Positions 1 to 9,860 of a stretch of DNA of 64,000 nt are shown one piece after another. The notes beneath the pieces were generated by a model. That model was not told the origin of the DNA and ran no database searches. It worked only from the letters and a program-made list of their open reading frames with translations. Each line of letters starts with the position of its first letter. Positions within the stretch are counted from its first letter, which is position 1. The position numbers and the translations under genes were made by a program. Origin of the DNA: Persicaria tinctoria (Eukaryota > Streptophyta > Magnoliopsida > Caryophyllales > Polygonaceae); the NCBI GenBank assembly GCA_037127255.1, contig JBANSL010000009.1, forward strand, positions 27,844,475 to 27,908,474, in the 5' to 3' direction.

Positions 1-869
1 ACACGATTTTTAAACTATTTATTTACAAAAAAAAAAATATAGATATACATGAGATTTTTGGGGGAAATATGAGATCTCATTATCCGTTTAAATCTTTTAT
101 TAAAAAAAACATATTTAAAATATATTTAGATTTTCTAATTAGTTAAGATTTGATTATATTCTCTAAATTAGATAAGGAAGAATCCAAATAAATCAATTAA
201 AACAAATTTTTTATTATTCGGAAAATAAAATATATTTAGATTTTATTATCCGAAAAATAAGTTTGTTTAGATTTTAATAATTAATTAACATAAATCAATT
301 AATATCCTAAATAAAAAAAACTACATTAAAGGAGAAGCCGCCACATGTCGTAGCCGCCACTCTAATAAAAAAACTAATATATTTACATCAATATTAATCT
401 TCAACTCATTAATTAAAAAAAGTGCAGGTACTAATCCGATCTAATCAACTAAAAAAATTAAAATAAATCCATTAATAAAAAAAAACAAAGATCTCAACTA
501 ATCTTGTTACAAATTACAAAATCTTTAAAAATGGGCTACCTTAACACTGATCTTATCAACTAAAAAAATTAAAATAAATCCATTATTTTTAAAAAAAAAA
601 GAGGCTACGTTAACACTGATCTAATCAACTAAAAAAATTTAAATAAATCCATTAATAAAAAAAAACAAAGATCTCAACTAATCTTGTTACAAATTACAAA
701 AGCTTAAAAAAGGGCTACGTTAACCTTGATCTTATCAACTAAAAAAATTAAAATAAATCCAATAATTAAAAAAAAAAAAAAAACTCCTACTTGAAAGGAG
801 AAGCCGCCACATGTCGTAGGCGACTTCTCCTTTAGTATTATATATTGATTTTGCTATATATACATTCAT
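1..869. repeat. AT-rich segment with about 180-bp tandem repeat
   Basis: No gene is seen. The stretch is strongly A/T-rich with long A runs. A unit beginning CTAATCAACTAAAAAAATT at about 441 recurs at about 621, a period near 180 bp. Each unit contains two related half-units that end in a GGCTACSTTAACMYTGATCT-like block, so the array runs from about 438 to 770. A TATATATA-like run lies at about 853-861, just before the sequence becomes LTR-like. The segment could be the U3 part of the LTR that follows. That is inference, because no TG terminus could be fixed. Confidence 0.6.
794..833. repeat. Hairpin with 15-bp arms
   Basis: The arms AAAGGAGAAGCCGCC (794-808) and GGCGACTTCTCCTTT (819-833) are complementary with one mismatch, around a 10-nt loop. 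The first 25 nt are repeated exactly at 328-352, where the second arm is missing. This looks like a short duplicated palindrome. Its function is unknown. Confidence 0.65.
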
Positions 870-1519
870 ACGAAGGGGAGGCCGAATGTGAGCAAGTAAC
901 CGGCCGACTGCCGTAATTTAGTTTACGTCTTAACCCTAAGTATGTTTTGTTTTATTTTTATGGAGACCTAAACTCTCCCGTTTCGTTTGCAATTTGAAGC
1001 TTTGTTTGGATTGATCGTGAGTTTCTAATTCTTGTTCCTTATTTCCTATATTGAATGTTTCGACTTCTTTGTGCTTGAATACTTGATTGTTTATTCTATC
1101 TTGTCCGCGCAACTAGTTAGAATCAATTCAATTGCTAGGGTTTTGTAGATTCCTGGTTGTGAACCTTAACCTAAGTGGCAAACTTGTTCCTTTAGGGCTG
1201 GTTGAACTAATTGAATGAGTAGGAAGTTGAATGTGTTGTTAAATCCTTTTTTAGGGACTGCAAATACCTTGGTTAATCTCTGAACTTAAAGCTATCAATT
1301 GGGTTAAATCCTTTTTTAGGGACTGTTCGATTGATAAGGGTTGCTAGGACTGGTTGAACTAGTAACTATATTAGGTCGGGACAAGGGCATTCATAGGAAA
1401 CCTAAAAGGACAAGAGGAAGTTACAATGATCGTTTCAACCAACTAAAGTGGAAAATTGTAGATGAAACGATTTTATTAATCGTCATCTCCGTCAATTTGT
1501 TTATAACTTGATTCTCTGT
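870..1519 (+). mobile_element. LTR D fragment (R-U5-like, 3' end missing)
   Basis: No ORF of note. The text resembles the transcribed part of an Athila-type LTR: a T-rich leader, the phrase 'actggttgaactagtaac' and 'acaagaggaagtta', which is close to the corresponding stretch of the Athila LTR near 20030. The 17-nt string ATAACTTGATTCTCTGT at 1503-1519 also occurs, reverse-complemented, at 51608-51624 inside another LTR end. Both pieces therefore probably derive from one LTR family. Here the LTR is cut at about 1519 and joined to family A protease sequence, so its last 100 or so bases are missing. Confidence 0.5.
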
Positions 1520-3038
1520 CCATATAAAATTAATGCCTTATGTGATCTTGGAGCTAGTGTGAGTATAATGCCTTTAACAATTTGGTCCAAGATTAAGATA
1601 GGTGCCCTGGAGCCTGTGGATGCTAGACTTTACATGGCCAATAACACGGTGGTCATTCCAACAGGCATGGTGGACAATGCATGTGCCAGTACAAGTAGGT
1701 AAATTCTTCGTCCCTGCTGATTTCTTAGTTGTTGATATGCAGGAAGATCCTGCTTGTCCAATTATCTTAGGAAGACCATTCTTGGCGACGGTGGATGCCA
1801 ACATAAGCATAAGGAAAGGAGTGCTCACCTTCAACATGAGCGATGAGGTAATTGAGTATTCCTTTAATAAAACTGAAAGGCATACAGGTCTAATGGAAGA
1901 GGTCAAATCTAACTCAGCTGGCTACATCACCTGCGGGGAACCCAAGGTCAGAAATATGACCCCTGAGGAGCTGGAAAAAAGGGACATGGAGGCCCAGGTG
2001 GAGGAGATCATGGCAATCCTCAAGGAGAACACAGAGAATCCAATCGACACGAACCAAGGTAAGTCGTTGTGGATTAATTATTTTTCGGATGCCTTGACAG
2101 GAGCCAAGTATGGGGTCAAGATCGACCAAACCCTAGTCGATCTCGACCAAACCAAGGAGCCTCCACCAGCGCCAGCATCGTCGAGCAGCAACACTGAAGG
2201 GCCAGGCTCATCGAGATCGACCAGCCTTGTCGAGATCGACAAGACTTGCCCTAGATCGACTTCGCTCTCCTCGACATTGACAATACCGGAGCCAGGAGCC
2301 TCGTCGATCTCGACCAGCCTTGTCGAGATCGACCACCACCCGGTGCCACCAGAACTTTCTCCCTCGATGCCACAGCAACCAGGAGGAGAGCCCTCGTCGA
2401 GATCGACTACCCTAGTCGAGATCGACCAAGATCCTCGGGCACCGTCTTCCTCGACACAGACTCCACCAGAGCCAGGACCAGCCTTGTCGATCTCGACCAC
2501 CCTTGTCGAGGTCGACCACCACCCGGCGCCACCAGATCCGCCTTCCTCGATGAGCAAGCCACCAGGAGCGGAGCCCTACTCGAGATCGAGTAGGTTACTC
2601 GAGGTCGACAAGCCTTCTTCGTCGACTTCTGCCTCTTCGACCAGACCACCACCAGAAACTGCAGACTCGTCGAGATCGACTAGCCCTAGTCGAGATCGAC
2701 CAAACACAGTGGTCCCCGATTCCGTCTCTGCGAAGGTAAGTCAAGGTATGGATCTTTCTTCTCCTATTTCCATTAAAGATTTATCTATACATGGGAGAGG
2801 TCTGCCTTGGTATGTGCTATTGTGCAGGATTTCCAATGATGAGCCTAAGGAATATGAAGTTGGAGACAAGCTCTATGTCTCTAAATCAAAGGATCATTGG
2901 TTTCCCAACAAATTCAACAGGAAGCAGATGGGACCGTTCGTGGTGAACAAGATCCATTCTGGAGGATTACAGCTGATGGACAAGAATGGAGTCTTATTTG
3001 AGGCCCAAGCTACACGGGCCCTGCAGATGCCACCTTGA
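1508..3038 (+). pseudogene. Ty3-type protease fused to palindrome-encoded tail and integrase-C-like end (family A, copy A1)
   Basis: This is the 3' part of a gag-protease polyprotein. The retropepsin site appears as LCDLGASVSIMPLTIW, matching the family copies at 55750 and 62768; DLGAS is also what the Athila protease at 22280 has. Flap and core motifs FFVPADFLVVD and IILGRPFLATVD follow. A 4-nt insertion near 1676-1682 shifts the frame between the active-site half (1508-1702) and the rest (1602-3038). Next comes a Ser/Thr/Pro-rich tail with repeated STSLVEID-like peptides (2160-2705). The last roughly 60 residues (VGDKLYVSKSKDHWFPNKF, then GPFVV) resemble the integrase C-terminal segment of the Athila element at 25560 ([20 protein letters not shown]). 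No RT, RNase H or integrase core is present, so the element was non-autonomous. The 5' part is lost at the junction near 1519. Confidence 0.7.
2160..2705 (+). repeat. Palindromic TCGA array inside coding sequence
   Basis: At least ten copies of GTCGAGATCGAC or TCGATCTCGAC modules stand 20-60 bp apart within an open frame. The + strand reads repeated R/ISTSLVEID-type peptides. The complementary strand also lacks stops (2078-2557) and reads STRVVEID or STRLVEID-type peptides, because each module is nearly its own reverse complement. The same modules form arrays in the LTRs of this family. Confidence 0.8.
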
Positions 3039-4521
3039 GCATTAATGGAAAGTCGGCCTAGCGACTATAAAATCTAGAGCATGTACATAGACTTTTTAGG
3101 ACTTTTTGAGACTTTGTTTTTTGCTTTTTGGATTTGAACATTTCTTTGGTTTTTGTTGTTTCTATTATGGGTATATGTCTTCTACTTTTTAGGTCAATGG
3201 ATAGAACCAAGTCTTACTCGGCCCAGGAGGTGCTCCATTCGACATTTAGAGAAATCTGCACATCTGTCTTGTGAGTTTCTTTCTTTACCCTTGTTTTTAT
3301 ACAGTGAGGACACTGTAATATTTAAGTATGGGGTGGGGAAAGGGCTTACTTTGTGCATATTTGATCATGTTTGACATTACTTGTGCATTATTTCTTAGAA
3401 TTGCTACATGGCTATTTTGGAATGCATTATTAATTTATGTGTTTATATGCATGTTTTCCAAAATTTGAGAAAAATGACCCCCATTGAAAATTTTGGAATA
3501 ATGTCATGGAAGCTTATATTGAACTCGACGATGCAAAATTGGATTCATTAGAGATATAGCATGAAATTGCCTAGTTAAGGGAAGTCACAATAAAGTGCAT
3601 ATTTTGTGAAAACCATGAAAGGAGGTAAAATTTAAAGTTGCTTTTGACATGTTGCATGATAAGATGATGGAGGACTTTATATTTCCATATAATGCTCATA
3701 TTGTTATATTCCTTGCCTTACCTATGCTTATGCATCACAAAAGCCATATTATGCCTTATTTCAAATATTGCTCCACATGATCAAAATATTGCCCATTCTT
3801 TACCTTATCCGGGGATTATGTTGAGAATGATGTTACATTATGGAGATGTTATATGGTGTTTGTGTTGTTAATTATCATTATTGGAGTTTGGCGGGAAAGT
3901 GTTTGAAATATATGGAAAATTTAATGAGTGAAAGAAAATCCAATCACCTCAGGAGATAAAGGTAGATTGACCCTGCTCTTTGAGACAATAGTTTGGAGAG
4001 ATGGGACACATTGTGAGGAGTCCAAAGCACTAAGTATCCGGGGCCATTCATGACACCCATGTTTGCGACTCGCGAGAAGGCAGTGCTGAGGTTAGAGAGG
4101 TAAAAGCATTGTTATTGATAAAAGCATTATGAAAGGTGATGAATCTAATGAGAAAGAATGTGGTATGAAAGTTTGGAAAGTACTCCATTTCCCCGGATCA
4201 TTAGCACCACTTTGCCAGAAATTGCCCACCTTTTAGCCTTTTACCAATCTACTCCTTATTTGAGCTTAAATTAAAGTCCTCTTGATTATTAATGCTTTGT
4301 CACATAAAAATTGTTTTTGCATAACCCTCCTTTTGTGAGTAGATGTTGCTTTTACATATTTGCACATGCATGAATCTGTAACACTAGTACCTTTTCGATG
4401 ATGGAAATTGATTGCAGGGTTATATAAGAATGAATCTGATATGTTGAGAGTTTTGAATTCTTCCCCTGAATGACAAATAAAAGTATTGCTTGAGGACAAG
4501 CAAGCTTAAGTATGGGGTGTT
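3039..4521 (+). other. Family A 3' noncoding region with two polypurine tracts
   Basis: No gene is seen. After the stop codon comes a block (AGTCGGCCTAGCGACTATAA) shared with the copies at 56625 and 63635. Two polypurine-like tracts follow the same short lead-in (GAGGACA). One lies at 3324-3344 (AAGTATGGGGTGGGGAAAGG). The other, at 4507-4521 (AAGTATGGGGTGTT), directly abuts the LTR. The second is the expected plus-strand primer; the first is about 1.2 kb upstream. The rest is AT-rich sequence. Confidence 0.65.
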
Positions 4522-4774
4522 TGTTGTGAGCAGAATCTGCCATGTTTTACAATAACTTTTATATCGATTTCTGTATACATTGCATTCATTTGGGCTTAGA
4601 TAGTACATAACCTATGTAGTTTGTGTTATTTGCCAAATTATGGAATCTACACCAGTTTCTGTTTAATTCGCAGAATTCGAGGCATATTACAGCAATTCTA
4701 CAAAAGGTCAGAAAAGCTCGGAAAACCACTACAGAAGTCCAAGGTCAAAGCAGCAGCGTAACCAGTCTAATCGA

Positions 4775-5345
4775 GCCGAGGAACCAGACTACTCGATCTC
4801 GAGTAGACCTTACTCGATCTAGACGAGCATGTCCGAGCAACCTTGGTCGAGCAAGCCTGATCGAGAGAGCTGAGTCAACCCGACTTCCTGAGCCAACTCG
4901 ATCTCGACAAGCCCTAGTCGAGATCAACGAAGACCAGACACCACACCCGGAGTCGAGAAGAGGACTGATCGTGAAGCCGAGGACAAGGACAACCCTACTC
5001 GATCTCGACAAAGCCTTGTCGAGATCGACAAGCCACCCAGTGCTAGTCCGAGTCCATGCCGAGGAGAAGCCTGCTCGACCAGACATCCACACCTCTACTC
5101 GATCTCGACAAGCCTTGGCCGAGATCGACGAGCCCTTGAGTCCAGATCCGAGCTTGCCGAGTAGAGCCACCCGAGGAGACCTAGTCGATGACCCATCCCT
5201 ACTCGAGGTCGACAAGGGCTACTCGAGGTCGATGAGCGCCAGGAGCCAAGTCCGAGCCACATCGTGCAGATCTAGCCGAGGAGTCCAGTCGACGAGCCGT
5301 GGTCGAGGTCGAGTAGCCTAGTGTCCAGAAATGCGTCGACGAGTG
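4775..5345 (+). repeat. TCGA palindrome array in U3 of LTR A1
   Basis: The array repeats 18-bp interrupted palindromes. CTACTCGATCTCGAGTAG at 4789-4806 has two 8-bp arms around TC. Pairs of modules form longer hairpins: TCGATCTCGACAA (5000-5012) and TTGTCGAGATCGA (5017-5029) are perfect 13-bp arms with a 4-nt loop. Further modules occur at about 4893-4925 and 5098-5130. The array ends about 240 bp upstream of the TATA box, where regulatory sites of an LTR normally sit. Confidence 0.85.
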
Positions 5346-5585
5346 CCTGTCCGAGTAGAGTTGAGATTTCTTGGGGCCAAAGGAGGAAGATTCTATCCGA
5401 TTTTGAGCAAAGTTCTATCTATGGAAGACGCAATCTATCAAGACATGAAGACTTACCTAATTAGATTTATCTTTTCCCTGTTAGATTTAATCCCTTAAAG
5501 CATTTTATTTATCTTTAAGTATTTTAGATAAAGTTTTAGATATAGATATAGATATTCTATCCTTGAATAGCAAGGACTAGAAGGC

Positions 5586-5593
5586 TATAAATA
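5586..5593 (+). promoter_or_regulatory. TATA box of LTR A1
   Basis: TATAAATA lies within GGCTATAAATAAGGCCC. The same block is at 7146 (tandem copy), 52632 and 59646. In the A3 LTR (18707-18715) it is changed to TCTAAATA. Transcription would start about 30 bp downstream, near the conserved TTTCATTCATT. Confidence 0.7.
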
Positions 5594-6779
5594 AGGCCCT
5601 TGGGGCTCAGTTTCATTCATTCCAAATCCAATTTCAGAGACAATTAGTTAGTTCCACAGAGAAGTTTAGGAGTTCTAAGGTTTTTAGGGTTTTGGCTTTC
5701 TGCGAAAGTTGATTGCCAGGATTGTAAAAGGCTTTGAATTTAGTTTTAATGCAAGTTATTTCATTTCATTCAATGTCTGCGATTGCAATGAGGCGTGAGT
5801 AGTCCACCCACTTCTGGGGCTGGGGTGAGCCCAACGGTGGCCATGTGAGGCGATGCGATAAAGGTCAGATCTTTTTGTGCAATTCATCTTCTATCCCTAT
5901 AAGCATGATTCTTTTGCGAGAGTTGAAGGTGATCCTTGTTTGTATTATTGAAGCGAAAGTGATCTTAATGCAACTTGGATTAATTATGTGAAAAAGGGTT
6001 AGTAACAATTAGGGTTTATGCGAAAGCCTCTATTTGCCTATTTGTTAATGACGAAAGTTATTTGATGGAAAGCATGATCTTTTATGCCTTTATGTGTTAC
6101 TTTGCATGGTTATCGTTGTGGTGTTGATACCCTGGTCTTGGAAGTCTTTTAGCATATTTGAGTTTATTTCTGTCAAAGATCTGAGTTTTGGTTTCGAAAA
6201 TTTGCAATTTAAAATTTCTGAATTTCTGCATTCTTGTCGACATAGAGGAAGCCTTGGTCGAGATCGAGTACTGTTCTTGTCGATCTCGAGTAGGACTTGG
6301 TCTGAGTCGAGTTGGTTTTCTTCTGTTTTCGTCGATTTTCAATTTCTGTCTTTGCTGTTCCTTGTCGATCTCGAGTAGGGGTTGTCGAGATCGAGTTGCC
6401 CTTGCCAGGTTTGCCTGTCTGCTGTGATTTCTGAGTTGCTGTTGTGGACTGTTGTGGTCGATCTCGAGTAAGCTCTTATCGAGATCGACGAGCCCTTTGC
6501 TTTGCTTTTAGTTTCTGCTTTGCCTTTTATTTTCTGTTTTGCTTTGTTCTTTGCTTTTGTTTGTCTTTTCTGCTCTTGTTTCTGTCTTTCTGCTGCTTTG
6601 CCTGTGAGATCTACAACTACCTGAGAACTGCTGACGTGCTTCCTCGTGGATTCGATCCTGACTATTCTCTTACTACAACGGGAGGAAGTCTTGTATTTAT
6701 TTGCTGAGACAGGGAAGTCAGTCTGAACTTTATTTTATATTTATTTCAGACTTGACCATCCTCCTGCAATACAACAAAT

Positions 6780-6796
6780 TGGCGCCGTTTCCGGGG
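6780..6796 (+). other. Primer binding site (tRNA-Asp type), truncated context
   Basis: TGGCGCCGTTTCCGGGG lies 3 nt after the LTR end. It is complementary to the 3' end of plant tRNA-Asp with one mismatch. Directly after it the sequence jumps back into LTR sequence rather than into gag, so no internal region follows. Confidence 0.75.
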
Positions 6797-8336
6797 CGCC
6801 AGGAGCCAAGTCCGAGCCACATCGAGCAGATCTAGCCGAGGAGTCCAGTCGACGAGCCGTGGTCGAGGTCGAGTAGCCCAGTGTCCAGAAACGCGTCGAC
6901 GAGTGCCTATCCGAGTAGAGTTGAGATTTCTTGGGGCCGAAGGAGGAAGATTCTATCCGATTTTGAGCAAAGTTCTATCTATGGAAGACGCAATCTATCA
7001 AGACATGAAGACTTACCTAATTAGATTTATCTTTTTCCTTTTAGATTTAATTCCTTAAAGCATTTTATTTATCTTTAAGTATTTTAGATAAAGTTTTAGA
7101 TATAGATATAGATATTCTATCCTTGAATAGCAAGGACTAGAAGGCTATAAATAAGGCCCTTGGGGCTCAGTTTCATTCATTCCAAATCCAATTTCAGAGA
7201 CAATTAGTTAGTTCCACAGAGAAGTTTAGTAGTTCTAAGGTTTTTAGGGTTTTGGCTTTCTGCGAAAGTTGATTGCCAGGATTGTAAAAGGCTTTGAATT
7301 TAGTTTTAATGCAAGTTATTTCATTTCATTCAATGTCTGCGATTGCAATGAGGCGTGAGTAGTCCACCCACTTCTGGGGCGGGGGTGAGCCCAACGGTGG
7401 CCATGTGAGGCGATGCGATAAAGGTCAGATCTTTTTGTGCAATTCATCTTCTATCCCTATAAGCATGATTCTTTTGCGAGAGTTGAAGGTGATCCTTGTT
7501 TGTATTATTCAAGCGAAAGTGATCTTAATGCAACTTGGATTAATTATGTGAAAAAGGGTTCGTAACAATTAGGGTTTATGCGAAAGCCTCTATTTGCCTA
7601 TTTGTTAATGACGAAAGTTATTTGATGGAAAGCATGATCTTTTATGCCTTTATGTGTTACTTTGCGTGGTTATCGTTGTGGTGTTGATACCCTGGTCTTG
7701 GAAGTCTTTTAGCATATTTGAGTTTATTTCTGTCAAAGATCTGAGTTTTGGTTTCGAAAATTTGCAATTTAAAATTTCTGAATTTCTGCATTCTTGTCGA
7801 CATAGAGGAAGCCTTGGTCGAGATCGAGTACTGTTCTTTTCGATCTCGAGTAGGACTTGGTCTTAGTCGAGTTGGTTTTCTTCTGTTTTCGTCGATTTTC
7901 AATTTCTGTCTTTGCTGTTCCTTGTCGATCTCGAGTAGGAGTTGTCGAGATCGAGTTGCCCTTGTCGGGTTTGCCTGTCTGCTGTGATTTGTGAGTTGCT
8001 GTTGTCGACTGCTGTGGTCGATCTCGAGTAAGCTCTTATCGAGATCGACGAGCCCTTTGCTTTGCTTTTAGTTTCTGCTTTGCTTTTTATTTTCTGTTTT
8101 GCTTTGTTCTTTGCTTTTGTTTGTCTTTTCTGCTCTTGTTTCTGTCTTTCTGCTGCTTTGCCTGTGAGATCTACAGCTACCTGAGAACTGCTGACGTGCT
8201 TCCTCGTGGATTCGATCCTGACTATTCTCTTACTACAACGGGAGGAAGTCTTGTATTTATTTGCTGAGACAGGGAAGTCAGTCTGAACTTTATTTTATAT
8301 TTATTTCATACTTGACCATCCTCCTGCAATATAACA
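6796..8336 (+). mobile_element. Partial LTR A2, tandem duplicate of LTR A1
   Basis: 6796-8336 repeats 5236-6776 at an exact offset of 1560 bp, with scattered substitutions and no visible indel. It begins inside the LTR at GCGCCAGGAGCCAAG, which joins the GGGGCGCC of the preceding PBS. It keeps the LTR 3' terminus (TATAACA) and its own TATA box at 7146. It is followed directly by Copia gag sequence. The first 714 bp of the LTR are missing. Confidence 0.85.
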
Positions 8337-8750
8337 ACAAGCCTATCATGCAGCAGGTGTATGAGTACGAGAATTTGGTAGCGGATATACTGGCTAAAGG
8401 GATGAAGATGTGCGAAGTTCTTCATGCGAACGTCCTGATTGAGAAATTGCCTGAGTCATGGGCACGCTGCCGCAATCACCTCAAACTCAAAAAGAAAGAT
8501 CTTACCTTGGAGGAACTCGTCAGCCATCTGAAGATTGAGGAAGCAAACCGGCTGAAGGAGAAGGAGACCTCCAAAACTGCTGCTGACACGGTAAAAGCTA
8601 ACATTGTTAAAACTCCGCAGGGTAACAAGAAAGGCAATAAGCCGTATTTCAACAAAAAGAACAAGAATGGCCCTGGAGGACAAAACAACAAGCCTGCGAA
8701 GTTCAAGAAGAACAACAATGGAGAGAAGCAGAACAACACTGGCTGCTATG
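8337..8750 (+). pseudogene. Copia gag, N-terminal fragment (host Copia element)
   Basis: The frame reads a Copia gag (UBN2-like) segment: KPIMQQVYEYENLVADILAK, then LIEKLPESW and LTLEELVSHLKIEEANR, then a Lys/Asn-rich stretch. It breaks inside the zinc knuckle (CY) where a second element is inserted at 8751. The frame resumes after 14898 with VCGRQGHMAFQC, completing a CCHC knuckle. The 5' part of gag, the PBS and the 5' LTR are absent; the left edge is the exact 3' end of LTR A2. This is most simply the right border of a family A insertion into this Copia. Confidence 0.85.
8746..8750 (+). repeat. Target-site duplication, left copy
   Basis: CTATG immediately precedes the TG of the SIRE-like element. 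The identical 5 bp follows its terminal CA at 14894-14898. Removing the element and one copy restores an open zinc-knuckle frame. Confidence 0.95.
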
Positions 8751-9802
8751 TGATAACTCCACTCCCTTTGATGGAAATCAGAATCAGTTTCAAAGGCCTT
8801 GACAATATGTCTGTGTCAAAGGTCTTGGAGCTTTAACAGTGTTGACGAAATACAAAACCTGCTCTATATGTTATTATGTCCGAATATTATATTATGTTAT
8901 TATATGCTTCCATATTATTATTATATATTCACTAACCTTTTAGGAAGCTATTTGAATTATATCTCCTTCCTTAAGCGTTCAAAGCTGAGAAAGATCAAAT
9001 CGAGATCATGGCTTCCGAAGTTTCCAAAGATAGAAGATTGCGCTCAAGCCATGATCCTCTCTTAGCCGTTGGAGAAGATTCCTTCCTCAAGTGGCGCCGA
9101 TGATCTTCACTATATAAAAGAGATGAAGAAGAGAGAGAGGACTGACGTACATTCACGAATATCATTGCACAATCGGCCTTCAAGCATACTTCTCTCTTCA
9201 GCGTGTTCTCTCTGCTTGTTCTTAAGAGTCTTATATTTTGTTTCAAAGCATTTGAGAGATACACAGTGAGCTTATAGGATATATTTCGAGAGAGTGTTAT
9301 ACTCAAGAGTTTGTAACTCAAGAAGTGTGCACTAGGCTATTGATTCTCGAGAGTAAGAGGATTGTACTAGATAGCTGAGAGAGGTGGGGCTCTTCTAGAT
9401 TGGTCTAGGACTCCAAGGGAACGTGAGTTGACTAGATTGCAATTGTATAGGAGAGAGGCTTCTCGGTGAGCTATTAGGATCCTAAGATTTGTGAATCAAT
9501 AAAGCCTGTTGAATCCTAGGGTTGTGGAAGAACCCTAGGCGGGGACGTAGGCCGAGTTCGTGCCGAACCTCGTTAACAATTCGTTGCGTCCTTTACTTTA
9601 TTTCTTTACCTTATTTCCGCACTTGGTTCGAATTGTCTAACTTTGTGATTCAGGTTTTCAGAGAAAAGACTAAGTATAATCTCAAAGGGTTTTGCACGAG
9701 CTTCAAAAGTCTTGAGCCTATCTGCGAAAAACCGGCATTCTCTATTCAACCCCCCTTCTAGAGTATTTTTATATTACTTTGTTTTACATTATTGAACCTT
9801 CA
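8751..9802 (+). mobile_element. 5' LTR of SIRE-like element (1052 bp)
   Basis: It begins TGATAACTCC and ends ACCTTCA, with a TATA box (TATATAAAAG) at 9111-9120 and a purine-rich leader GAAGAAGAGAGAGAGG just after. The only longer ORFs (8799-9065, 9069-9269) are short LTR reading frames and not genes. Confidence 0.9.
9111..9120 (+). promoter_or_regulatory. TATA box of 5' LTR
   Basis: TATATAAAAG; the 3' LTR has TATATAAAGG at 14265-14274. Transcription is expected about 30 bp downstream. Confidence 0.7.
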
Positions 9803-9804
9803 AT

Positions 9805-9815
9805 TGGTATCAGAG
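9805..9815 (+). other. Primer binding site (initiator tRNA-Met)
   Basis: TGGTATCAGAG, 2 nt after the LTR, complements the 3' end of initiator tRNA-Met, the usual Copia primer. The following bases (ATTTAC) diverge from the longer consensus. Confidence 0.85.
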
Positions 9816-9860
9816 ATTTACTCACTGTTTTTGATCTAAAAATCTTGTGAGTTTTCGATC

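Larger units (their letters stand above)
4522..6776 (+). mobile_element. LTR of family A (A1, 2255 bp)
   Basis: It starts TGTTGTGAGC just after a polypurine tract and ends TACAACA directly before a PBS, so both edges are well placed. Inside, in order: a U3 rich in TCGA palindromes (4775-5345), a TATA box at 5586-5593, a long R-U5 with more palindromes (6235-6500), and the conserved end block ending ATTTCAGACTTGACC.. ACA. No real gene lies inside; the open frames at 6094-6707 are short and LTR-internal. Homologous LTRs lie at 6796, 17675, 51657 and 58660. Confidence 0.85.

Noticed and set aside
6094..6707. Open frames inside LTR A1 (and 7654-7987 in A2)
   Set aside because: They lie in R-U5, are short, and change with each LTR copy; they are chance frames in T-rich sequence.
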